Below are positions 40,828-49,083 of a stretch of 64,000 nucleotides of DNA, piece after piece. A program made the position numbers and the translations under genes. The notes beneath the pieces were generated by a model. It saw only the letters and a list, made by a program, of their open reading frames with translations, was not told the origin of the DNA and did no database searches. This DNA comes from Streptomyces sp. NBC_00239 (lineage in GTDB: Bacteria > Actinomycetota > Actinomycetes > Streptomycetales > Streptomycetaceae): the NCBI RefSeq assembly GCF_036194065.1, contig NZ_CP108095.1, positions 1,240,001 through 1,304,000 on the forward strand. Reading direction: 5' to 3'. Numbering within the stretch: position 1 is the stretch's first letter; each line of letters starts with the position of its first letter.

Positions 40828-42684
40828 ATGCGGATCCGGGGGGCGCGGCCCGCGGAGGCGGCGGAGCTGACGGAGTTGGTACTGCGCTCCAAGGCGTACT
40901 GGGGCTACGACGAGGCGTTCATGGCGGCCTGCGCGGACGAACTGCGCATCCACGCCTCGGACATCGAGGCGGGCGGCGTCTACGTCGCGGAGGACGCCGG
41001 CGGGCTGCTGGGGGTGGCTGCGCTGACGGGCCGGCCGCCGGAGGCGGAGCTGGAGCTGCTGTTCGTCGACCCGGCGGCGATCGGCCGCGGGGTGGGCAGC
41101 CGGTTGTACGGGCACATGGTGGGGCTGGCCCGGGACCGCGGCTTCGCCCGGATGGCCATCGCGGCGGATCCGCACGCGGCGCGGTTCTACCGGCAGATGG
41201 GCGCCCGGCGCAGCGGCGCCATCCCCTCGGGATCGGTCACGGGACGTGAACTGCCGCACTTCGAGGTCGAGTTGGCGCCCAGCCCGGCCTGGGTGGACGC
41301 GTGGACCGGTGGCGTGCGAGCCGTCCACCTGGGCAATGTCGCGGAGTACAACCGGCAGTTCGCGGACCCGTCGCTCGCCGGGCTGACTCCGGACGCCGCG
41401 CACCACTATTCCTGCCTGGCCGCCTTCCACACCCCGCACCCGGCCGCCCTGGTCCTGCCCCGCCCCGTACCGGAGTGCTGGCTGCCCTTGCTGTCCCGCC
41501 AACTGCACTGGTACGACGTGGAGTTGTACGAGGGTCCGGGCGCCGCGGAGACCGGCCGGTCCCGAGCCGGCGCTGCGGATCCCGTGCCGGAGCCCGGCCC
41601 GCGGTCGGAACCGGCCCTGTCGGCGGCCGTGACGGCGCGCCCCGCGCTGGCGGCCCGGCTGCGCGCCCTGGGGGTGCCGTTCGTCCCGTGGGGCTGGACC
41701 CCGCAGTTCGCACGGCTGTCCGGCCGGCCGCTGCCCGACGGCGCGCTGCGGTACGAGTCCAAGGCCGACGCGAACGCGCTGTTCCGGCGGCTGGCGGCGG
41801 AAGGCGGGCACCCGGGGATAGCCGTGCCGCGGCAGTGGCCGGCCGGCTCCCGGTGGACGGCCGCCCGGCTGCTGGCGTCGCGGGCCCGTGCCGGTGCGAC
41901 CACGGTCCTCAAGTCGGCGCACGGCGTGGGAGGTTCCGGCACCACGGTGGTGACGCCGGAGCTGCTGCGCGCGGCCGGCGGCGCCCGGGCGGTGCTGCGC
42001 CGGCTGCCGCGCGGACCGCTGCTGGCCGAGGAGTACGTGGCGGGGGCCGGACCCTGCCGGGACCTCACGTACGACGGGTTCGTGACGGAGGACGGGCACG
42101 CGCACCGGGTCGGGACCGCGGTGATGGAGGTGGCCGGCACCGGCTACCGGGGGGCCACCGTGGGCCCGGGTCTGGTGCCGGCGGCGCTCGACGACGCGGC
42201 GTGCGCGTTCGGGGACGCGGTCGGGCGGGCGCTCGCCGCGGACGGCTACCGGGGGTGGTTCGACGTGGACTTCGTCACCGACGCCGACGGCCGGCTGGCG
42301 CCGACCGAGACGAACTTGCGGCTCACCGGCCCGTCGGTGGCGTTCATGGTGCAGGCCCGGCTCGACGAACTGCGCGGCGGCCGGCACCTGGTGCGGGTCG
42401 TCGACCGGCTGGAGCTCGGCGCCCGGCTGCCGGAGCCTCAGCTGGCGGACCACCTGTCGGCGCTGGCCCGGCGGTGTGCCGAGCTGGGCGCGGTGTTCCT
42501 GCCCGCGATCCCCACCGCGGCCTTCGAGGCCGAGCCGTGGCTGGGCGTGGTGCTGGCGGCGGCCGATCCGGCGGACCTGGCCGCGGCGGAGGACCGGGTC
42601 CGGGCGGACTCGCTGGCGCTGGGCGGCCTGTTCGCCGGGGTCAGCGCTCGTCGAAGCCCAGCGGATCGTCCGGCTTCCGGGTGA
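40828..42684 (+). CDS. GNAT acetyltransferase fused to ATP-grasp ligase
   Basis: 618 residues. Residues 1-150 are a GNAT N-acetyltransferase (ELELLFVDPAAIGRGVGSRLYGHMV contains the acetyl-CoA loop; ARFYRQMGARR ends the fold). Residues 160-300 are a pre-ATP-grasp-like region, and 315-580 an ATP-grasp domain: ATP-binding Lys362 in VLKSAHGVGGSGTTVV, LLAEEYVAGAG, and the metal ligands Asp479/Asp481, Glu494 and Asn496 in FDVDFV and PTETNLRLTGPS. ATP-grasp enzymes join a carboxylate to an amine through an acyl-phosphate. The combination suggests a peptide- or amide-forming enzyme with a built-in acylation or modification step. GTG 40825 is an equal start. It ends 44 bp inside the convergent gene. 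Confidence 0.82.
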   Translation: MRIRGARPAEAAELTELVLRSKAYWGYDEAFMAACADELRIHASDIEAGGVYVAEDAGGLLGVAALTGRPPEAELELLFVDPAAIGRGVGSRLYGHMVGLARDRGFARMAIAADPHAARFYRQMGARRSGAIPSGSVTGRELPHFEVELAPSPAWVDAWTGGVRAVHLGNVAEYNRQFADPSLAGLTPDAAHHYSCLAAFHTPHPAALVLPRPVPECWLPLLSRQLHWYDVELYEGPGAAETGRSRAGAADPVPEPGPRSEPALSAAVTARPALAARLRALGVPFVPWGWTPQFARLSGRPLPDGALRYESKADANALFRRLAAEGGHPGIAVPRQWPAGSRWTAARLLASRARAGATTVLKSAHGVGGSGTTVVTPELLRAAGGARAVLRRLPRGPLLAEEYVAGAGPCRDLTYDGFVTEDGHAHRVGTAVMEVAGTGYRGATVGPGLVPAALDDAACAFGDAVGRALAADGYRGWFDVDFVTDADGRLAPTETNLRLTGPSVAFMVQARLDELRGGRHLVRVVDRLELGARLPEPQLADHLSALARRCAELGAVFLPAIPTAAFEAEPWLGVVLAAADPADLAAAEDRVRADSLALGGLFAGVSARRSPADRPASG

Positions 42685-44689
42685 CGTACAGGGCGACGAC
42701 GGCCGCCGCGACCATCAGGGGGATGTTGAAGACGTAGACGAGGGCGGCCTGGCGGGGCCAGTCGTTCTTGGCGGCGAGCCGGTAGAAGTTGTCCTGCGGC
42801 CACCAGGACACCAGCAGCCACACCACGGCGAGGTGCGCGGCGGCGGTGAGGCGGCTGGGACGGCCGGCCCGGCGCATCCACCGGCGGCCGGTGACGAGGA
42901 ACAGCACGCCGGCGCCGAACGCCAGGCATTCGGCGAGGTACAGCCCGCGGAACAGCAGCGACCAGGGCGCGGGCACGCCGGTGAGGTCGGTGGATCCCGG
43001 CCAGAACACCCCGGTGAACAGCAGCGCGATCACGGCCAGGACCACCGAGCAGCCGGCCGCCGCCGGGGTCGCCGCCGGGTTCGGCGCGTGCGGGACCCCG
43101 GACGGCCGGCGGGCCGGGCCGCCCGCGCCCACGAAGCCGCCGTACTTCCCGCTGCCCGACCCTGCCTTCGCCGGCTGTGCGGGCAGCGGCAGGGCGGCCC
43201 GGTCCTCCTGGCCCGACCGGCCGCGCGGCAGCGCCCGTACGGGCACCACGGTGGTGGGGACGTCGGCGTCGGGGACGGCCGCGGCCAGGTGGCGGCGGAG
43301 CGTGTACGGGCCGGGCACCTCCAGGCTGTGCACTCCCGGGGCGGGGACGACGTACGCCACGAGCTTGTCGGGCGTGGCGAGGTCCGGCACCCGGGTGATG
43401 GCCACCGCGGACAGCTGCGGGTGGGTGCGCAGGAGGGACTCGGCCCGGTGCGGGTCGGTGCTGCGGCCGTCGGCGGTGATGCGGTCCCGGATCCGGCCCG
43501 CGTACTCCAGGAGGCCGTCCGGGCGCAGCCGCCCCAGGTCGCCGGTGGGCACGGCGGGGCCGCCGCCGGGGGCGGCCAGCAGGATCTCCCCGGTGCCGTC
43601 GGCGGCGGTGTCGCGCAGTTCCGCCCGGTATCCGGGGTGCGGGGTGCCGAGCAGGGAGAGCCTGTCGGGGGCGATCACCGGGCCGGACAGCTGGGGCAGT
43701 TCGAACCAGGTGCCGGCGCCCGCGGTCTCGGCGGTTCCGTACGCGTTGACCAGCCGGACACCGGGGCTCAGCCGGCTCTGGGCGGCGGACTGCTCGTCGA
43801 GGTACAGGCGGCCGCCGGTGACGGCGAGGAGCCGGACCGGCCAGTTCCGCTGGGGCCGGGCGATGCCTGGGGCGGGCGCCGCGGGCGCCTCGGGGCCGGT
43901 CGCGCCGAGCAGCCGGGTGAGGCCGGCCGGGTCGGTGTACACGACGGTGACGGCCTCGTCGGAGACCAGCCCGTCGGGCCCGCGGTCGCGGTACGTCGAC
44001 GCCGCGGGCAGGATCAGGGTGCCGCCGGTGCACAGCGCCCGCGGCCATCCGGTGGCGAAGGCGGCGGTGTCGGCCGGTGCGGTGAACAGGTGGCGGTCGT
44101 GGGGGATCAGGTGCCCGGCCTCGGCCCACGCCACGACGGCTGCCGCGAGCCGCTCGCGGCTCACCGGCACGGCGCGCGGCCCGTCGGTGCAGACGAGGGC
44201 GGCGGTCCCGGCGGCCGGCCGGTCCGGCGGCAGCGGGGGCTGGGCCGCGATGGCCTCGACCTGCTCGGCCGCGTCCGGGCAGATCATCCGCAGTCCGCGG
44301 CCGTCGTCGAGCTGTGCGGTGCGCGCGGAGTCGGTGAGGACGGCGAACGGGCCCAGCAGGGCGAGCTGTTGCCGGGCCAGCCGCGGGGTGTCCCGGGCCA
44401 GGATCGCGTAGGTCCCGCCCGCTTTGAGTACGGCGAGCACGCCGGTCATGAGCGAGTCGACCGGCAGGTCCACGGCCACCACCGCGCCCTCGGGAAGTCC
44501 GGCGGCCAGCAGGTGCCGGGCCAACCTGTTGGCGTCCGTGTTGATCTGACCGTAGATCAGATGGAGTCCGCTGCCGGCGACCGCCGTGGCGCCGGGCGTC
44601 CGCGCGGCCCAGTACTCGAACTGTGCTGTGACGGTGGTGAGTTCATCACCGGCCTGGCCGGGGCGTCCGGTTGCTGATTCCTGCGTCAT
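42641..44689 (-). CDS. Membrane protein with degenerate NRPS-type adenylation domain
   Basis: 682 residues from ATG 44689. Residues 15-500 follow an amino-acid adenylation domain (TVTAQFEYWAARTPGATAV, YGQINTDANRLARHLLAAG, LVNAYGTAETAG, PTGDLGRLRPDGLLEYAGRIRD). The P-loop core A3 (normally S-G-T-T-G-x-P-K) is lost, reading ALVCTDGPRAVPVS. The A8 G-R-I-E and the catalytic A10 Lys (here PRGRSGQEDR) are also lost. No carrier or condensation domain follows. After a Gly/Pro linker come four membrane spans (about 545-672). It is probably a catalytically dead, membrane-anchored ligand- or partner-binding protein; weak acyl-AMP chemistry cannot be excluded. Convergent overlap of 44 bp with the GNAT-ATP-grasp gene. 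Confidence 0.82.
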   Translation of the reverse strand: MTQESATGRPGQAGDELTTVTAQFEYWAARTPGATAVAGSGLHLIYGQINTDANRLARHLLAAGLPEGAVVAVDLPVDSLMTGVLAVLKAGGTYAILARDTPRLARQQLALLGPFAVLTDSARTAQLDDGRGLRMICPDAAEQVEAIAAQPPLPPDRPAAGTAALVCTDGPRAVPVSRERLAAAVVAWAEAGHLIPHDRHLFTAPADTAAFATGWPRALCTGGTLILPAASTYRDRGPDGLVSDEAVTVVYTDPAGLTRLLGATGPEAPAAPAPGIARPQRNWPVRLLAVTGGRLYLDEQSAAQSRLSPGVRLVNAYGTAETAGAGTWFELPQLSGPVIAPDRLSLLGTPHPGYRAELRDTAADGTGEILLAAPGGGPAVPTGDLGRLRPDGLLEYAGRIRDRITADGRSTDPHRAESLLRTHPQLSAVAITRVPDLATPDKLVAYVVPAPGVHSLEVPGPYTLRRHLAAAVPDADVPTTVVPVRALPRGRSGQEDRAALPLPAQPAKAGSGSGKYGGFVGAGGPARRPSGVPHAPNPAATPAAAGCSVVLAVIALLFTGVFWPGSTDLTGVPAPWSLLFRGLYLAECLAFGAGVLFLVTGRRWMRRAGRPSRLTAAAHLAVVWLLVSWWPQDNFYRLAAKNDWPRQAALVYVFNIPLMVAAAVVALYVTRKPDDPLGFDER

Positions 44690-44699
44690 CCTTCGATGA

Positions 44700-44717
44700 T
44701 GTCAGCGCGCTCTGACA
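44700..44717. promoter_or_regulatory. Inverted repeat at the start of the adenylation-like gene
   Basis: TGTCAG-N6-CTGACA, placed 10 bp before the ATG at 44689; a further CGTCAG half-site follows at 44720. A possible operator; no regulator gene is nearby. Confidence 0.35.
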
Positions 44718-44951
44718 GCCGTCAGTCCCCGGCGGGTCCTGGGTCGGTAACAGTCGCCGCCCGCCCACCTGTTCGGACTTCCGGCTCGGGCACGCCCGCC
44801 CGGTCCGCCGACCGCTCCGGCTGCCCGCCGGGCCGGATGCCCCCGGGCCCGGGGTACGGAACCGCGGGGCTGCCCCGCACGTCCGAGGGCCGGAAGCCGG
44901 TCGGTATCAGGACCGGTTCCGCAGGCCGGGCAACGAGGAATCGAGGGAAAC

Positions 44952-45629
44952 ATGCGTGGATCCGCTCTGGCGTTACGGACCGTCGCGGCGGCCGCGGTGC
45001 TCGCGTTCGGGGCGGGCTGCGGTTCGTCCGGCCCGGCTGCGACACCGCCGGCCGACGAACGGCCGCCCGCCAAGGTGCTGGCTGACGCCCCGGGCGGCCG
45101 GGAGTGCCCGAAGCCCGCGGAGTGGGTGCCCGGCCCCGCGCCCACCACGATCGAGGAGACGCCCGCCAACACGCCCGAGGCGACGGCCCTCGCCAACGCC
45201 ATCGCGAAGGTGGCCGAGGGGTCTTCCGCGGGGGCGGAGCACGGGCCGTTCGGGGACGCGTTCGGGGCCGTGATCAACGACCACCCGGCGGGCCGGGTCG
45301 CGCTCTGCGTCACGGACCTGGCGCGCGGGCGGGAGCTGCTGGCCGCCGCGAAGAAGGCCGACCCGGCCGTGGACCCGGCGCGCGCCGACCTGTACACGAG
45401 CCGCTACACCCTGCGCGCCCTCATGGCGGCGGGGGACCGGCTCCCCCGCGATCCGAAGGCGTTCTCGTTCCCCCTGCACACCTGGGGTCCGGCCGCGGAC
45501 GCGTCCGGGCTGTCCGTCACCAGCACCGCCGCCGGAGCCGCGTCGGCGGCGTTCCGCGCCGAGCTGTCCGCGGCCGTCGGCGGCATTCCGGTGACCCTGG
45601 GCGTCAGGCCGGTGCCCGTCCTGGGCTGA
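44952..45629 (+). CDS. Lipoprotein of unknown function
   Basis: 225 residues from ATG 44952 (GAGGGAAA upstream). The signal peptide ends with the lipobox FGAGC, giving a lipidated Cys23. After a Pro/Ala linker the domain contains two cysteines (REC and ALC) and regular helices (ANAIAKVAEG, GRELLAAAKKA, TSRYTLRALMAAG). No family recognised. A GGAAC (44858) and CGTC (44880) pair separated by 17 nt upstream resembles an ECF sigma-factor promoter, which would suit an envelope-stress lipoprotein, but this is only a suggestion. A hairpin terminator follows. Confidence 0.83.
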   Translation: MRGSALALRTVAAAAVLAFGAGCGSSGPAATPPADERPPAKVLADAPGGRECPKPAEWVPGPAPTTIEETPANTPEATALANAIAKVAEGSSAGAEHGPFGDAFGAVINDHPAGRVALCVTDLARGRELLAAAKKADPAVDPARADLYTSRYTLRALMAAGDRLPRDPKAFSFPLHTWGPAADASGLSVTSTAAGAASAAFRAELSAAVGGIPVTLGVRPVPVLG

Positions 45630-45650
45630 GCGGCGGGCGTCCGGCCGCGG

Positions 45651-45681
45651 GGCCCGGCCCGGAGAGGACTCGGGCCGGGCC
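45651..45681 (+). terminator. Hairpin terminator after the lipoprotein gene
   Basis: Perfect 11-bp stem (45651-45661 with 45671-45681), 9-nt loop, 22 bp after the lipoprotein stop. No T-run. Confidence 0.65.
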
Positions 45682-45704
45682 ACGGTTGTGCCGAGGAAGG
45701 AAAG

Positions 45705-46487
45705 ATGAGCCTGCCACTGTCCGTCTCCGCCCTGCTGGACCGACTGGCGGCCCGGCTGTTCCCCGCGCACGAAAACCAGCAAGGGCGGCGCGGGCGGCAC
45801 GGGATCCTGCCTCCGCTGCTCGTCGTGCTGACCTTCGTGACCGGGCTGGTCGACGCCGTCAGCTATCTCGGCCTCGACCGGGTCTTCGTCGCGAACATGA
45901 CCGGCAACGTGGTCTTTGTCGGCTTCGCGCTCGCCGGTGACACCCGGCTGTCCGCGGCGGCCTCGCTGCTGGCCGTCTCGGCCTTCTTCGCCGGAGCGCT
46001 GGCCGGGGGCAGGTTCGCGGCCCCGCGGATCAAGGATCCGATGGTCATGTTCGCGGCCCTCGTCGGCGGGCACGCCGTCCTGGTGGCCGCCGCGCTGGGG
46101 GCCGGGCTGGGCGGGGCCGCAGCCTATCCGGTGATCGCGCTGCTCGCGGTGGGCATGGGCCTGCAGAACGCGGTGGTGCAGCGGCTGGCCGTGCCGGACC
46201 TCACCACGACCGTGCTCACGCGCACCCTGACCGGCCTCGCCGCGGACCCGTCCGGGCCCGCGGCGCTCCGCCGGGCGGTGTCGATCGCGGCGATGTTCTG
46301 CGGAGCCCTGGCGGGCGGGCTGCTCCAGCTCCGCCACGGCGCCGCCGCCGCACTCGCGCCCGCCTTCGTGCTGCTGGCCGCCGTCGCACTGGCGGCGGCG
46401 GCCGGACCGGCCCTAAACCGGGACCCGGGATCGGGATCGGAATCGGAATCGGGACCGGGACCGGGGGCAGCGTCGGGGCCGGGTTAG
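45705..46487 (+). CDS. YoaK/DUF1275 family membrane protein
   Basis: 260 residues from ATG 45705 (GGAAGGAAAG upstream). The DUF1275 hallmark is TFVTGLVDAVSYLGLDRVFVANMTGNVVFVGFAL. About six spans follow, with the second conserved block LLAVGMGLQNAVVQRLAVPDLTTTVLTRTLTGL. Function of the family is unknown (suggested small-molecule transporters). The last 20 residues, GSGSESESGPGPGAASGPG, come from a hexanucleotide repeat that runs on past the stop codon. Confidence 0.9.
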   Translation: MSLPLSVSALLDRLAARLFPAHENQQGRRGRHGILPPLLVVLTFVTGLVDAVSYLGLDRVFVANMTGNVVFVGFALAGDTRLSAAASLLAVSAFFAGALAGGRFAAPRIKDPMVMFAALVGGHAVLVAAALGAGLGGAAAYPVIALLAVGMGLQNAVVQRLAVPDLTTTVLTRTLTGLAADPSGPAALRRAVSIAAMFCGALAGGLLQLRHGAAAALAPAFVLLAAVALAAAAGPALNRDPGSGSESESGPGPGAASGPG

Positions 46488-46520
46488 GAATCGGGGTTCG
46501 GGTTCGGGTTCGGATTCGGG
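46420..46520 (+). repeat. Degenerate hexanucleotide repeat across a stop codon
   Basis: GGGATC / GGAATC / GGGACC / GGGTTC hexamers run from the last codons of the DUF1275 gene through its TAG (46485-46487) into the downstream spacer. The coding part gives GSGSES and GPGPG. Confidence 0.8.
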
Positions 46521-46529
46521 GCGAACCCG
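46505..46529. terminator. Weak hairpin between convergent genes
   Basis: CGGGTTCG (46505-46512) pairs with CGAACCCG (46522-46529) around a 9-nt loop, between the DUF1275 gene and the convergent small gene. It is formed from the end of the hexamer repeat. Confidence 0.4.
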
Positions 46530-46530
46530 G

Positions 46531-46722
46531 TCAGGGGAGGTAGCGCTCGACCGCCGCCGGCCCCATCTCCTCGATCATCTTCTTGGCCCGCTCCACGCTC
46601 TCCGGGGTGACGTCACGGCCCGAGGCCATGACCAGGTCCTCGGGGTCGTACGGCCGCTCCCCACCGCTGAACAGCCGGCTCGGCCGTGACGTCTTCTTCT
46701 GGTCCTCCGGCGCATCCTTCAT
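46531..46722 (-). CDS. Small conserved-looking acidic/basic protein
   Basis: 63 residues from ATG 46722 behind GAGGTGG; the longer frame to 46905 is rejected because of this ribosome site. It has a Lys/Ser-rich start, then RPYDPEDLVMASGRDVTPESVERAKKMIEEMGPAAVERYLP, which reads like a compact helical domain with a defined C-terminus. No known function; I believe similar short proteins are widespread in Streptomyces. Confidence 0.75.
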   Translation of the reverse strand: MKDAPEDQKKTSRPSRLFSGGERPYDPEDLVMASGRDVTPESVERAKKMIEEMGPAAVERYLP

Positions 46723-46919
46723 GGCGGTCCACCTCATTCGGTGTCGAGCAGAAGTTCTTTCCCACGAGCGTAGACACACCCCCGCCGTCGCGCACCCCCC
46801 GCCGACGGGGGCGGACCCTTCCCGCCCCCGTCGACAGCCGTTCACCTGCATGTCCCTTGTCGCGCCTTTTGAGGTTCTACGGTCGATTACTACCGTTTCG
46901 ACCACCGAGAGGCGTGATC

Positions 46920-47096
46920 ATGGGTATGGACTGGGCCGTCCCGGCCGCGATCTTCTTCCTCAGCTTCTCCCTCACCGTCACGCTGATCACCGTGCTGGCG
47001 GTGGCGGTGCGCCTGCGCCGCCGGGACCGCGGCCCACTGGCCCCGCCCGCCCCGTCGGCGCTGCGCCCGTACGCCTCGCACTCCTCCCACCCCTAA
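46920..47096 (+). CDS. Small single-span membrane protein
   Basis: 58 residues from ATG 46920 (GAGAGG upstream). One hydrophobic helix (residues 4-29, WAVPAAIFFLSFSLTVTLITVLAVAV) is followed by a basic RLRRRDR and a Pro/Ala/Ser tail: type N-out/C-in by the positive-inside rule. Divergent from the preceding small gene. Function unknown. Confidence 0.62.
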   Translation: MGMDWAVPAAIFFLSFSLTVTLITVLAVAVRLRRRDRGPLAPPAPSALRPYASHSSHP

Positions 47097-47188
47097 GCCG
47101 CCGTGCCGGAGGCCGCCGAAAGCCGGGCCGTCTGAGCCCGGCCCCCGAGCCGCGGCCAGCCCCGGGCACGGCCCGCCCCAGACCCGCC

Positions 47189-48832
47189 TCAGCGCCGGAG
47201 CCCCGAAGCCTGCCGTACGGCCTCGGCCAGCCGTTCCACGTCCGGGTCCTCCGTACGGTCGGCCAGTAGCGCGGCCCGCTCGGCCAGCCCCCCGAGCGGG
47301 AGTGCGCCGGGCAGCGGCTCCCAGGTGCCGGAGGTCTCGCGCAGCGCCGAGGCGAAGTACGCCGCCACCGCCGACACCTGCAGCCGCGCCGGCGTCTGCG
47401 GCGTCCACAGCCCCTCGCTCAGGTCCGCGGCCTCGACCCCGCCGGACTCCTCGTGCGGGGTCCGGGTCCGCGGGTCTAGCCACCGGACGGTCGCCGTGGC
47501 CAGATGGCCCGCCGCGCCGGGCCGGATGCGTACGGCGTACAGCGCCGTGACGGTGTGGCCGGGCCCGACCTCGCCGCCGTCCACGGCGTCGTTGCGGAAG
47601 TCCCCGTCGGCGACCTTGCGGTTGTCGTAGCCGATCAGCCGGAAGCGTTCCACGGTCTGCGGGTCGAAGGACACCTGGGCCTTGGCGTCGCGGGCGCGGA
47701 GCTCGATCTGGGCGGGCAGCTCCTCGCAGAACACGCGTCGGGCGTCCGCCTCGTCGGACACGTACGTGGTGTGGCCGTCGCCGTGGTCGGCGAGCTGCTC
47801 CATCAGGGCGTCGCCGTAGTCCGCGCCCACACCCACCCCGGACAGGGTGATGCCGTGGCTGCGGCGGGCGTCGTCGATCCGGCCGAGGATGGTGTCGGCG
47901 GAGGTGGCTCCCGTGTTGGCGAGGGCGTCGGACAACAGCACCACGCGGTTGGTGGCCTCGGGCCGGTGGCCGGCCACGGCCTCCCGGTAGCCGCGCGTCA
48001 CCCCGGCCTCCACATTGGTGGACTCGCTCGGCCGCAGCCCGTCGATCACCTCGTGGACCCGCTTGCGGTTCTCGGCCAGGCGGGTCATCGGCAGCCGGGT
48101 CTCGGCCTCGTCGCTGAAGGCGACCACGGCCACCGAGTCGTCGTCGCGCAGCCGGTCGGTCATCAGGTCCATGGCCGTGCGGACCAGGTCCAGACGGCCC
48201 GGCTCGGCCATCGAGCCGGAGATGTCGACGACGAAGGTGAGGGCGGCCGGACGCCGACGGGCATCGGCCGCGGCGGCCCGGGTGGTGAGGCCGACCCGCA
48301 CCAGCGACCAGTCGCCGGTGGTGCGGGCGCCGTCCACGGTGACCGAGAAGCCGTTGCCGTCGGGCTGCCGGTAGTCCTGGCGGAAGCTGTTGACGAACTC
48401 CTCGGGGCGCACCGCGGCCGGGTCGGGCAGCCGCCCCTCGGCGAGGGTGCGGCGGGCGAATCCGTAACCGGCGGTGTCCACGTCCAGGGCGAAGGTCGAC
48501 AGGTAGTCGGCGGGCGGCGCGGAGTGCCTGAGCCCGTCGTCCTCGCCCTCGCCCTCCCGCACGCCGTCGACCGGGCGCTCGGTCCCGCCGGTGCTCGCCC
48601 CGGTGGAGCCGCCGGACCCGCCGCCGTCGGGCAGGACGTACTCGGGCCCCGGGGCGGGGCGGCCGCCGCGGTCGGTGGCGGAACCCTCGCCGCGCCCGCA
48701 GCCGGTGAGCAGCAGCCCTCCGGCGACGAGCGCGGCGACGAGGCGCGCGTACCGCCGCGCGTGCGGGCGGGCGTCCGGACTCGCGCACCCTCTGGAGTAG
48801 TGACGTGCGAACTGCCTTGTGTACGGATCCAC
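47189..48832 (-). CDS. VWA-domain lipoprotein, YfbK-like
   Basis: 547 residues from GTG 48832 (AGAGGGGG upstream). A long basic n-region and hydrophobic core end in the lipobox LLTGC, so it is lipid-anchored outside the membrane. An N-terminal YfbK-type domain (YLSTFALDVDTAGYGFARRTLAEGRLP, RPEEFVNSF) precedes the von Willebrand A domain with an intact MIDAS (VVDISGSM, then T in SESTN, and D in LLSDALANTG). The C-terminal DUF3520-like part follows (VSFDPQTVERFRLIGYDNRKVADGDFRND). Expected to bind metal-dependent protein partners at the cell envelope; role unknown. Monocistronic. Confidence 0.92.
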   Translation of the reverse strand: MDPYTRQFARHYSRGCASPDARPHARRYARLVAALVAGGLLLTGCGRGEGSATDRGGRPAPGPEYVLPDGGGSGGSTGASTGGTERPVDGVREGEGEDDGLRHSAPPADYLSTFALDVDTAGYGFARRTLAEGRLPDPAAVRPEEFVNSFRQDYRQPDGNGFSVTVDGARTTGDWSLVRVGLTTRAAAADARRRPAALTFVVDISGSMAEPGRLDLVRTAMDLMTDRLRDDDSVAVVAFSDEAETRLPMTRLAENRKRVHEVIDGLRPSESTNVEAGVTRGYREAVAGHRPEATNRVVLLSDALANTGATSADTILGRIDDARRSHGITLSGVGVGADYGDALMEQLADHGDGHTTYVSDEADARRVFCEELPAQIELRARDAKAQVSFDPQTVERFRLIGYDNRKVADGDFRNDAVDGGEVGPGHTVTALYAVRIRPGAAGHLATATVRWLDPRTRTPHEESGGVEAADLSEGLWTPQTPARLQVSAVAAYFASALRETSGTWEPLPGALPLGGLAERAALLADRTEDPDVERLAEAVRQASGLRR

Positions 48833-49083
48833 TTCGGCCCCCTCTGACGTCGACACCTGTGGTGAATGTGACGTTCGAGGGGGCCGGTGGGAGCCGTCGG
48901 AGGGGTTGCGAATCAGTCTCGAAGCGACAACGGCATACGGAATGTCAAGCTCGGGCCGCGATCGGGACACGAACCCCTCACGGGTGGAACCGCCGGCCGG
49001 ACACCGCGGCGGACACCGTCACGGACATCACACCGGATGTCCTGACACAGCCGCCGAGGTCCGGCCGGAAGCGCCGGCTCGGC

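Noticed and set aside
42476..44677. 733-codon plus-strand frame over the adenylation-like gene
   Set aside because: No domain in translation, and the minus-strand product has recognisable adenylation motifs and membrane spans.
42641..44689. NRPS biosynthetic cluster
   Set aside because: No carrier, condensation or thioesterase domain nearby, and the adenylation motifs are broken.
48943..48948. Consensus TTGACA on the minus strand upstream of the VWA lipoprotein gene
   Set aside because: No acceptable -10 box at 16-18 nt, so it was not called a promoter.
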